A stretch of 64,000 bases of DNA from NCBI GenBank assembly GCA_051879195.1, contig JBJELO010000300.1, positions 1-64,000 of the forward strand. The letters are read 5' to 3'. Source of the stretch: TWA4 sp051879195. Lineage in GTDB: Bacteria; Bacillota; Clostridia; Lachnospirales; Lachnospiraceae. Below are positions 45,063 to 52,150 of this stretch, piece by piece. Made by a program: the position numbers and the translations under genes. The notes below the pieces were generated by a model. It did no database searches. It worked only from the letters and a program-made list of their open reading frames with translations, and was not told where the DNA came from. Position 1 is the first letter of the stretch. Each line of letters starts with the position of its first letter.

Positions 45063-45986
45063 ATGAGCAGCAGGATGTTGAGCAGAATGGGCATCTGCCA
45101 GCTGTTTCGGAAGGACGACGGCGGACGGCAGGAAGTGTTTTTGGAAAAACGGGTCAGGGAAAATATTGAGACAGCGCTTCTTGAGGAAGTTTTTACGACT
45201 CCAAAACCGGGTCTGGTGGACTGCCATGACAACGGAGCACATACCGATATGGACTGTGGTACTTTTATTAAAAGCACGTATGCTGTTTCGCCCTATCTGG
45301 CCCGGATGGTATCTGAGGGATACCATTGGGAAGCTTCGGTGGAAAGTCTGTTTCCCCATATAAGGAAAATCGGAATTCAAGCGGAAAAAGCCATGTTTCA
45401 GGTAACGGAAGGTGTCAATACACATAAAGGAATTATTTTTACCATGGGGATTCTGGGAGCTGCGGCGGGATATGAATACCGCAGGAACGGAAAGATTGAT
45501 TCTGCAGAGATTCTGAAACTCTCCGGTAAGATGGTTCGCGAAACCATGGATCGGGAATTTGAGGCTATGGAAAAGAGAAACCCCTGTACCCACGGCGAAC
45601 TTCTTTATCGGATGTACGGAGAAAAAGGAATCCGGGGGGAAGCACGAAACGGTTTTCCCATCATCAGGGAAACAGCTCTGCCGTGGATGAAACGGTATCT
45701 GCAGGCCGGAATGGACTGGAACACAGTGAAAATCAACGTGCTTCTTCAGGTGATTCTCGGTCTGAATGATACCAATGTGTTGAGCCGGAGCGGTTATTCC
45801 GGGCTGGAATGGATCCGGGGCCGGGCAGTACATATCCTGGCAGCAGGCGGATCTGCTTCGGAAGAAGGATACAAAGAACTGGCGGAAATGAACCGGGAAT
45901 GTATCCGCAGAAATATCAGCCCGGGCGGAGCGGCCGATATCCTGGCGGCAGCACTGTTTCTGTATTATATGGAAGCAGGTATGTGA
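45063..45986 (+). CDS. citG: triphosphoribosyl-dephospho-CoA synthase
   Basis: A 307-residue CitG. It makes the precursor of the citrate lyase prosthetic group from ATP and dephospho-CoA. Seen are ALLEEVFTTPKPGLVDCHDNGAHTDMD, FQVTEGVNTHKGIIFTMGILGAAAGY, NDTNVLSRSGYSGLEWI and NISPGGAADILAAALFL. About 25 residues precede the conserved start of the domain. It ends the cit cluster, 17 bases after citCX, and completes the set needed for an active lyase. Confidence 0.92.
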   Translation: MSSRMLSRMGICQLFRKDDGGRQEVFLEKRVRENIETALLEEVFTTPKPGLVDCHDNGAHTDMDCGTFIKSTYAVSPYLARMVSEGYHWEASVESLFPHIRKIGIQAEKAMFQVTEGVNTHKGIIFTMGILGAAAGYEYRRNGKIDSAEILKLSGKMVRETMDREFEAMEKRNPCTHGELLYRMYGEKGIRGEARNGFPIIRETALPWMKRYLQAGMDWNTVKINVLLQVILGLNDTNVLSRSGYSGLEWIRGRAVHILAAGGSASEEGYKELAEMNRECIRRNISPGGAADILAAALFLYYMEAGM

Positions 45987-46146
45987 TACAGAATTGTCAC
46001 TGTTTATGGCCAGATAGGAAATTATTCTGATCACACTTCCTTTTTTGCACTATTTTCCGGTCTTGCTGTAGATCCGGGCAGATTTCCGCACAGATCTCCC
46101 AACCCCTGCCGGCTTGCTATTTATGTACTTCAATGGTAGAATTGAG

Positions 46147-46291
46147 GTAACTGTTCAGAGCCAGCCTCGAAAATACTTTGTGTTTTCGAGGTGTGGCGTA
46201 TCCGCCAAATAGATTCATACAATAACAGGCTTGTGAATGCAGGCATTCGTCGCCTGTTATTGTATGAATCCGCTTGGCTCTGAACAGTTAC
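46147..46291. repeat. cloverleaf-like long inverted repeat
   Basis: The outer arms GTAACTGTTCAGAGCCA (46147-46163) and TGGCTCTGAACAGTTAC (46275-46291) are perfect 17-base complements. Between them are three further stems: CCTCGAAAA/TTTTCGAGG, a short GGCG/CGCC, and a long GATTCATACAATAACAGGC/GCCTGTTATTGTATGAATC with GAATGC/GCATTC at its tip. No reading frame is inside. Half copies or worn copies occur at 16313, 25981 and perhaps 40383. It lies next to a decayed gene, as expected of a small mobile element or its scar. Confidence 0.75.
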
Positions 46292-46372
46292 AAATTGAGA
46301 TACATTGGATGCTTTGTATCTTTGCGGGATGGCAGTATCCGTAATATATCTTCGGAAGGGATCGTGTGGCGA

Positions 46373-46560
46373 ATGGGAAGATTTGTGAATCCTGATAACA
46401 GTGCATTTCAGGTTGCGTTAAATTCGGAAATATATGTTGATAAAACCGGGTTGATAGAGGAAATCAATAAGCTTATACCGGTGATATTCTGCTGGTTGGT
46501 ATCAGTTATGATAAGAAAAGCAGGGAACACCGGTGTGTGATTGAGAAATATGAGAAGTAA
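46373..46560 (+). pseudogene. AAA-ATPase / PD-(D/E)XK nuclease-like gene, remnant
   Basis: The first 35 codons (MGRFVNPDNSAFQVALNSEI and onward to YVDKTGLIEEINKL) match the start of the large ATPase/nuclease family common in Lachnospiraceae. After a join near 46475, in another frame, the typical C-terminus GDILLVGISYDKKSREHRC...IEKYEK and its stop appear. The roughly 500 codons between, with the P-loop and nuclease sites, are gone. An internal deletion with frameshift is the simplest account. The remnant has no function I can see. Confidence 0.82.
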
Positions 46561-46625
46561 TCCGAAAAAAACAGACGAATGAAACCGGTTTAAAGCAGAA
46601 TCGGAATCAAAAACAGGATAATTTT

Positions 46626-46666
46626 AAACGGGCTCACAGAGTTACACTGCGGGCCCGTTTCTTTTA
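46626..46666 (+). terminator. terminator before the sensor kinase gene
   Basis: AAACGGGC (46626-46633) pairs with GCCCGTTT (46653-46660), followed by CTTTT. It isolates the two-component genes from the remnant upstream. Confidence 0.75.
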
Positions 46667-46757
46667 ATGCTTTGTTCGTGCATGTTTTCTTCCCGTTATC
46701 TCCAACCTGTGTTATACTGTGTGAGTTGAAATCAATACGGGGAGAGCGATAACAGGG

Positions 46758-48263
46758 ATGAATAAACGAAAAGAAATTCTGAGAAATATGTTCAGGCTGG
46801 CGGGAATCGTGGCGGGAGCTACGCTGCTGGGCAGGATTTTCACAGCGCTCGGGTTTCCGGAGACCAATATTGTGGTGATGTATCTTCTGGCAGTTCTGCT
46901 GGTTGCCCGGTTTACGCAGGGATATCAGTACGGAATTCTGTCGGCGGTTGTTTCGTTACTGTGCTATAATTACTTCTTTACTGCACCGTATCATACACTG
47001 GCAGTTTATGATCCGGGATATCTGATCACCTTTGCCATCATGCTGGTGACTTCGTTTGTAACAAGCGCACTGACCACGAAGGAAAAGCTTCTGACAAAAG
47101 AAGCCAGTGAAAAGGGGGACGAGAGTCAGATCCTCTACATGCTTTCCAGTCGTCTTTCGGATGCATCGGATATGGAGTCGGTTCTGCGGATTACAGTGGA
47201 CAGCATCAGCCGGCTGCTGCAGGTCAACACGGGATGTATCTACCTGGGCACGCTGGGCGATGCCATCTATATTCAGCAGACGGGTGAGGAACAGATACAC
47301 CGGAGTCTGCCGGATGCAGAGGAGCTGCGCCGGCGTTTTTCCAATCTGCGGACTGAATATCTGGAGGATGAGGAAGCATTCTGCTATCCGGTGGACGGAA
47401 GAGAACATCTGCTGGCGGTGGTAAGAATCGACAGAAGTGTGACGAAAGAGGAACTGGCTCAGAAGCAGAAGCTGCTCCATTCCATTATTGAAAATATTTC
47501 CATGGCCATGGAGCGAATTGAAGTTACGATTGAAAGAGTTCGCGACCGGGAGAATATGGAGAGGGAACGGGAGCGGGCTAATCTGCTGCGGGCCATCTCC
47601 CATGATCTGCGGACGCCCCTTTCCGGGATTATGGGTACATCTGAAATGCTGATGGATATGACAGACCGGGAGGACCAGCGACAGAAACTGCTTCTTGACA
47701 TTTATCAGGATGCGGACTGGCTGAAATCTCTGGTGGAAAATATCCTGAGTCTGACCAGGCTGCAGGACGGAAAAATCGTGGTGCATAAGGAGATGGAAGC
47801 CATTGAGGAGATTATCGGATGTGCGGTGGCGCATGTGGAGCGGAGTTTTCCTGATCGGGAAATCTGTGTTGATACTCCGGAGGACTTCCGGCTTGTGCCC
47901 ATGGATGCCAAACTGATCGAGCAGGTGATCACCAATCTTCTTGATAATGCGGTAAAGCATACGAAACCGCAGGAGACTATCACCATTTCGGCCCGTTATA
48001 CAGACAGGGATATTTCCATTGCAGTGCGGGATGAAGGGGAAGGCATCGCCAGGGAGGATATTCCCAATCTGTTTCAGATCTTTTATACATCAAAAAAACG
48101 CTCTGCCGATGTGAAACGGGGGATCGGTCTGGGGCTTACCATCTGCGAAACAGTGGTAAAGGCTCATGGAGGTACTATCACCGGCAGAAACCGGGCAGAC
48201 AGAAAAGGCGCGGAATTTATTTTCACGCTGCCGCTGGAGGAAGGAGAGAAGGAAGATGTTTAA
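46758..48263 (+). CDS. kdpD: KdpD-like sensor histidine kinase (DUF4118)
   Basis: A 501-residue membrane kinase. Three or four close membrane helices (residues about 15-105, LCYNYFFTAPYHTL block) are the DUF4118 domain of KdpD. A GAF-like region follows, then the H-box RAISHDLRTPLSGIMGTSEML, N-box QVITNLLDNAVKHT, and G-boxes DEGEGIAREDI and GIGLGLTICETVV. The large cytoplasmic N-terminal KdpD/Usp domain of the E. coli protein is absent. It overlaps the response-regulator gene by eight bases. No kdpFABC is near; the Trk operon that follows is the likely target. Confidence 0.88.
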   Translation: MNKRKEILRNMFRLAGIVAGATLLGRIFTALGFPETNIVVMYLLAVLLVARFTQGYQYGILSAVVSLLCYNYFFTAPYHTLAVYDPGYLITFAIMLVTSFVTSALTTKEKLLTKEASEKGDESQILYMLSSRLSDASDMESVLRITVDSISRLLQVNTGCIYLGTLGDAIYIQQTGEEQIHRSLPDAEELRRRFSNLRTEYLEDEEAFCYPVDGREHLLAVVRIDRSVTKEELAQKQKLLHSIIENISMAMERIEVTIERVRDRENMERERERANLLRAISHDLRTPLSGIMGTSEMLMDMTDREDQRQKLLLDIYQDADWLKSLVENILSLTRLQDGKIVVHKEMEAIEEIIGCAVAHVERSFPDREICVDTPEDFRLVPMDAKLIEQVITNLLDNAVKHTKPQETITISARYTDRDISIAVRDEGEGIAREDIPNLFQIFYTSKKRSADVKRGIGLGLTICETVVKAHGGTITGRNRADRKGAEFIFTLPLEEGEKEDV

Positions 48264-48978
48264 AGAAAAAATACTGGTCATTGAGGATGATGTGCAGATA
48301 CAGAATTTTATGGTTTATGCGCTGGAAAATGCCGGATTTACGGTGGAAAGTGCATTTAACGGAAAGGATGGCATCAACTGCATGATCCGGAAAAATGCCG
48401 ACCTGATCCTGCTGGATCTGGGGCTGCCGGATATGGATGGAATGGATGTACTCCACCGGATTCGGGAATGGTCGGAGGTTCCCATTATAATCGTATCCGC
48501 AAGAGATCAGGACAGGGAAAAAGCAGCTGCTCTCGATGACGGCGCCGACGATTATCTGACAAAACCTTTTTCCGCTACGGAGCTGATGGCAAGAATCCGC
48601 GTGGCGCTCCGCCATTATTACCGTATGAGCCGTGTAAAAGAGGCAGAAAAACCGGATGATACCGTTTATGTTAACGGGGAACTGAAGCTGGACAACGGAG
48701 CCCACATGGTATATAAAAACGGGCAGGAAATTCATATGACACCGCTGGAATATCAGCTCCTTCTGCTGTTTATGCAGAATCCGGGCAAAGTATTGACCTA
48801 CCACACCATCCTTCGCAGGATCTGGGGAGAAGGGTATGGCGAAGACACTCAGGTCCTGCGTTCCGTCATGGCCTCCACCCGGCGGAAAATCGAAAAAAAT
48901 CCCGCCAAACCCCGGTATATTGAAACGGAAATCGGTATCGGTTACCGGATGAGAGAGCATGAGGCAGGGGAAGAATAA
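48256..48978 (+). CDS. kdpE: KdpE-like response regulator (OmpR family)
   Basis: A 240-residue regulator with a receiver (phospho-acceptor Asp in LILLDLGLPDMDG, switch residues in IIIVSARDQ and DYLTKPF) and a winged-helix DNA-binding domain from about residue 140 (LTYHTILRRIWGEGYGEDTQVLRSVMASTRRKI). OmpR-family proteins bind direct repeats about 11 bases apart, which is the pattern found in the promoter immediately downstream. The start at 48256 overlaps the kinase gene and follows GGAGAGAAGGA. Confidence 0.9.
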   Translation: MFKEKILVIEDDVQIQNFMVYALENAGFTVESAFNGKDGINCMIRKNADLILLDLGLPDMDGMDVLHRIREWSEVPIIIVSARDQDREKAAALDDGADDYLTKPFSATELMARIRVALRHYYRMSRVKEAEKPDDTVYVNGELKLDNGAHMVYKNGQEIHMTPLEYQLLLLFMQNPGKVLTYHTILRRIWGEGYGEDTQVLRSVMASTRRKIEKNPAKPRYIETEIGIGYRMREHEAGEE

Positions 48979-49037
48979 ATACGCAGAAAACCTGAAAATA
49001 TGATAAAATCTGTAATCATGAAATCAGTCAATTTATA

Positions 49038-49078
49038 AACAGCTGCAGACAGAAATCAAAAGTCTGCAGCTGTTTTTT
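49038..49078 (+). terminator. terminator after kdpE
   Basis: AACAGCTGCAGAC and GTCTGCAGCTGTT form a 13-pair stem with an 11-base loop and end in TTTTTAT. It separates kdpDE from the potassium transport operon. Confidence 0.9.
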
Positions 49079-49100
49079 ATATGGAAGGAAATTGTTCAGA

Positions 49101-49234
49101 TCACACCGGTCTCACACCCGGCGCGGAAAATGGTATTAATTCACATCTTTCACACACAGCCGTAAAATTCTCACAGGATTCTCACACCGCAGCCGGCAAT
49201 TCCCACACTGCTTTCACAGGAAAACCGTTATACT
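49101..49234 (+). promoter_or_regulatory. phased TCACA repeat array and promoter of the Trk operon
   Basis: TCACA-type pentamers start at 49101, 49112, 49141, 49150, 49171, 49182, 49203 (CCACA) and 49214. Within pairs the spacing is 11, 9, 11 and 11 bases, and successive pairs are about 30-40 bases apart, so most sites face one side of the helix. The last ends 10 bases before TATACT (49229-49234), where a -35 would be. This is how OmpR/PhoB-family activators position themselves. The KdpE-like protein encoded just upstream is the obvious candidate. Confidence 0.7.
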
Positions 49235-49263
49235 GCAGGTACCAAAGCAAAGGAGGCAGAGAT

Positions 49264-49623
49264 ATGATGAAAGAAAAACTGGAAGACAGATGCAGAGTAC
49301 TGATTGACAGACGTGAATATACAGAATGTGAAAAGGAAATCGGGAAAGCCATGGCTGAAAACCCCCATTCGGCAGTTCCCCATAATCTGATGGGAATTCT
49401 GATGGAAAAGAAACGGGATCATGTGCTTGCCATGAAGCATTTCCGTGCGGCTTACGGACTGGAACCCACCTATGTACCGGCACGGTACAACATGGAGCAG
49501 TACGGCTGCCCCGGTTCTCAGGTCCGATATGCCTATACGGAGGAGGATTGCCCGGTGCAGAATGATCCGCAGTTTGAGATCGTATACGACAAAAATCATA
49601 TTGGTCATCTGGTGAGAAAATAG
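49264..49623 (+). CDS. small TPR-like protein of the potassium operon
   Basis: A 119-residue protein with one or two tetratricopeptide-like helical pairs (AECEKEIGKAMAEN-type helix from residue 17, then PHNLMGILMEKKRDHVLAMKHFRAAYGLEPTYVPARYN). The C-terminal 35 residues have no recognised fold. It is first in the Trk operon, 11 bases before the first TrkA gene, and so may be a partner or assembly factor; no function is established. AAAGGAGG sets the start at 49264 or the adjacent ATG at 49267. Confidence 0.7.
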   Translation: MMKEKLEDRCRVLIDRREYTECEKEIGKAMAENPHSAVPHNLMGILMEKKRDHVLAMKHFRAAYGLEPTYVPARYNMEQYGCPGSQVRYAYTEEDCPVQNDPQFEIVYDKNHIGHLVRK

Positions 49624-49634
49624 GAGGTTTTGTT

Positions 49635-50069
49635 ATGGAAGAGAAAAGTGAATATACCGTGATTGCGGGATGCGGCCGTCTCGGGGCCGGTATTGCGGGA
49701 AAATTGTCCGATCAGAAACGGGATGTCATGGTGATTGACTGCGATAAAACGGCATTCCGCAAGCTGCCGGGGTCTTACGGAGGGCTTACCATGGCTGCAG
49801 GTGCAACCGATCTGGAGCGGCTGGCAGCAGCTGATCTCGATAAAGCAACGGTCTTTATTGCGGTGACAGATAATGACTGTGTCAATATCTGTGCGGCACA
49901 GATTGCAAAAAAAGTATTTCAGATTCCCAGAGTGGTTGCACGGATCTACGATGAGGAGAAAACTGATCTGGTGAAAGACATTGGAATTGATACGATCTGC
50001 CCGTCGGAACTGTCGGAGAAAGAAATATCCAACTATATTAAGATCGGAGGCGGAAAGCATGTGGGGTAA
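49635..50069 (+). CDS. TrkA-type NAD-binding (RCK-N) subunit
   Basis: A 144-residue protein consisting of a single RCK-N/TrkA-N Rossmann domain. The dinucleotide motif GCGRLGAGIAGKL is canonical, VMVIDCDKTAF follows with the acidic residue for the ribose, and TVFIAVTDNDCVNI is typical. A TrkA-C domain is lacking. It would gate the TrkH channel by nucleotide binding. The next gene starts inside its last 11 bases and encodes N and C domains, so the two together resemble a split TrkA. Confidence 0.85.
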   Translation: MEEKSEYTVIAGCGRLGAGIAGKLSDQKRDVMVIDCDKTAFRKLPGSYGGLTMAAGATDLERLAAADLDKATVFIAVTDNDCVNICAAQIAKKVFQIPRVVARIYDEEKTDLVKDIGIDTICPSELSEKEISNYIKIGGGKHVG

Positions 50070-50751
50070 AAAGAAAGAACGGGGAAAAATCCTGATAGTG
50101 GGCGGCTTTCATAAAGCCAGATCCCTGGCGAATTCGCTTCTGAAAAAGGGGTATCAGGTAACCGTTGTGAATAAAGAATACGGAGACTGTGAAAAACTGG
50201 CGGAAATCCATAAGCTGAACGTGATATACGGTGATGGAAGCAAGAAATTTATTCTGGAAGATGCCGGGGCGGAGAATTGTCAGGTTGCCATTGTGCTGAC
50301 GCCGGGGGATGAAATGAATCTGGTGATCTGCGAGATGTGCAAACAGTATTTTGGAGTAAAAAAGACGGTGGCTCTGTTAAACGACCCGTCCAAAACCACT
50401 TTTTTCTATCAGATGGGAATCGACCGGGTGGTGTGCGCACTGAATATGATCACCGGTATTATGGAAGAACAGGCACTGATGGATGATATGACGAAGCTGG
50501 TGCCTTTCGATGAGGACAGAATTCATATTATGGAAGTTTCCATTATGAAGGGTTCTTCCATTGCCGGGAAAAAGCTGTGGGAACTGAATTTTCCGAAAGA
50601 AATTATTATCGGCTGTATTCTGCGGGGAGATCAGAGCCTGATTCCCCGGGGAGATACAAGGATCATCGAAGGTGATGTGCTTCTTATCATCACCTCGGAT
50701 CAGAGCAAACTGGAACAGGTCAGGGAGATGACGGGAAATGATGCATCGTAG
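50059..50751 (+). CDS. TrkA-type subunit with N and C domains, degenerate nucleotide motif
   Basis: A 230-residue regulator of potassium uptake. The N domain begins ILIVGGFHKARSLANSLLKKG, where the usual GxGxxG is replaced by GGFHKA, so nucleotide binding may be altered or lost. The C domain (residues about 150-230) ends with the TrkA-C pattern GSSIAGKKLWELNFPKEIIIG and RIIEGDVLLIITSDQ. It overlaps the first TrkA gene by 11 bases and trkH by 14, so all three are translationally coupled. A division of labour between an active and a degenerate RCK subunit is likely. Confidence 0.85.
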   Translation: MWGKKKERGKILIVGGFHKARSLANSLLKKGYQVTVVNKEYGDCEKLAEIHKLNVIYGDGSKKFILEDAGAENCQVAIVLTPGDEMNLVICEMCKQYFGVKKTVALLNDPSKTTFFYQMGIDRVVCALNMITGIMEEQALMDDMTKLVPFDEDRIHIMEVSIMKGSSIAGKKLWELNFPKEIIIGCILRGDQSLIPRGDTRIIEGDVLLIITSDQSKLEQVREMTGNDAS

Positions 50752-52144
50752 GGGAATCCCCGTGATGGGGAAAATGATGATTCTGGAGGCGGCGATTCTG
50801 CTGGTGCCTTTGCTGGTACTGCCTTTTTACCGGGGAGAAGCGGGACTTGCATGGCAGTTCTTTCTCCCGGCGGCAGTCGGTATGGCACTGGGACTTCTGG
50901 TATGCCGGGGAAGGAAAAGAAAAATCAGTACCAACCGGCTTGTGGTCTTTGCATGGCTGTACGGTTTTATTCTGGCAGCGATTCCGTTTTGGCTGTATGG
51001 AAATGTGACGCCGGTGCAGGCTCTTTTTGAGTCGGTGAGCGGCTTTACCACGACGGGACTATCGGTACTCAATGTGGAAGACACACCGCATATATTTCTG
51101 TTTTACAGAGCGTTTCTGCAGTATGTGGGCGGTCTCGGTTTTGTTATGATGATGCTTTTGTTTGTGCAGGAGGAGGATTCTGCACAGCTGTATCAGGCAG
51201 AAGGCCACCCGGACAGGCTGATGCCCAATATCGGCAAAACAGCGAAGGTCATCGGCAGGATGTACGGATTTTTTCTGCTCGTGGGTACATTATTGTATAC
51301 ACTGTTCGGCATGCCGTTTTTTGACAGCCTTGTCCATACCATGTGCGCGCTTTCCACCGGCGGTTTTTCCAACCGTCTGGACAGTATCGGGGCATACCAC
51401 TCTCTGCCCATCGAGTGGATCACCGTTCTTCTGATGCTGATCGGCACTACCAATTTTTCCCTGCTGTTACTGCTGTTCAGGGGCCGGATCAAAGAGTTTT
51501 TCCGGTCCAGCGAGATTCGTTTTCTGGCAGGACTGACAGTGATTTTTGTGCCGATGATGGCGCTTTTTCTGATCCTTGACGGAGGGGCAGCGGTGGGCGA
51601 AGGACTGGAACTGTCCTTTTTCAATGCATTTTCCGCTCTATCCACCACAGGATATTCCACCTGCAGCTACAGTGACTGGCCGGAAACTGCGCTGGGTGTG
51701 ATGATTCTTCTGATGATCATCGGCGGAGGAATCGGCTCCACCGCCGGCGGAATCAAGCTGGGACGTGTCTGCAGGCTGCTGAAAAATCTTGCAAAGAATA
51801 TCAGGAAAAAAATGATACCGGACCGGACTATAACGGTGGTGTATTACAATAAAGGAATGGACAGGGAACTGCTGGAGCAGGATCAGGTGGAGGAAGCACA
51901 AACCTATGCACAGAGCTATCTGCTGCTTTTCATTGCAGGAACGCTGGCTTTGACATTTTCCGCCCGCTGTACCCTGCTGGAGGGGGCCTTTGAATTCGCC
52001 TCCTCCCTGGGTACGGTCGGTCTTTCCATCGGTGTAACCACAGCAGATACATCAGCTATCTGCCTGCTGATTGAAATCGCCGGCATGATCCTGGGAAGAC
52101 TGGAGATCTTTGTGCTGTTTCAGGCATTTTTAAAGAAACAGTGA
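50738..52144 (+). CDS. trkH: TrkH/KtrB family potassium channel subunit
   Basis: A 468-residue membrane protein with four pore repeats. The selectivity-filter turns are SGFTTTGLS, CALSTGGFSN, FSALSTTGYST and SLGTVGLSIG, each followed by a membrane helix. This is the ion-conducting part of a Trk/Ktr potassium importer. The start at 50738 is 14 bases inside the preceding gene; an ATG at 50765 is an alternative. The regulators needed for gating are the two preceding genes. Confidence 0.92.
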   Translation: MMHRRGIPVMGKMMILEAAILLVPLLVLPFYRGEAGLAWQFFLPAAVGMALGLLVCRGRKRKISTNRLVVFAWLYGFILAAIPFWLYGNVTPVQALFESVSGFTTTGLSVLNVEDTPHIFLFYRAFLQYVGGLGFVMMMLLFVQEEDSAQLYQAEGHPDRLMPNIGKTAKVIGRMYGFFLLVGTLLYTLFGMPFFDSLVHTMCALSTGGFSNRLDSIGAYHSLPIEWITVLLMLIGTTNFSLLLLLFRGRIKEFFRSSEIRFLAGLTVIFVPMMALFLILDGGAAVGEGLELSFFNAFSALSTTGYSTCSYSDWPETALGVMILLMIIGGGIGSTAGGIKLGRVCRLLKNLAKNIRKKMIPDRTITVVYYNKGMDRELLEQDQVEEAQTYAQSYLLLFIAGTLALTFSARCTLLEGAFEFASSLGTVGLSIGVTTADTSAICLLIEIAGMILGRLEIFVLFQAFLKKQ

Positions 52145-52150
52145 TGTACG

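Noticed and set aside
45000..46034. 344-codon open frame on the minus strand
   Set aside because: It is antisense to citG, whose motifs are clear; the antisense product is Phe/His/Ser-rich without domains.
46758..48978. A Kdp potassium pump operon
   Set aside because: Only kdpD/kdpE-like genes are present; no kdpF, A, B or C lies in the window, and the following operon is Trk.
49081..49263. Upstream extension of the TPR protein to 49081
   Set aside because: The extra 61 codons run through the TCACA array and promoter, and the AAAGGAGG site clearly serves 49264.
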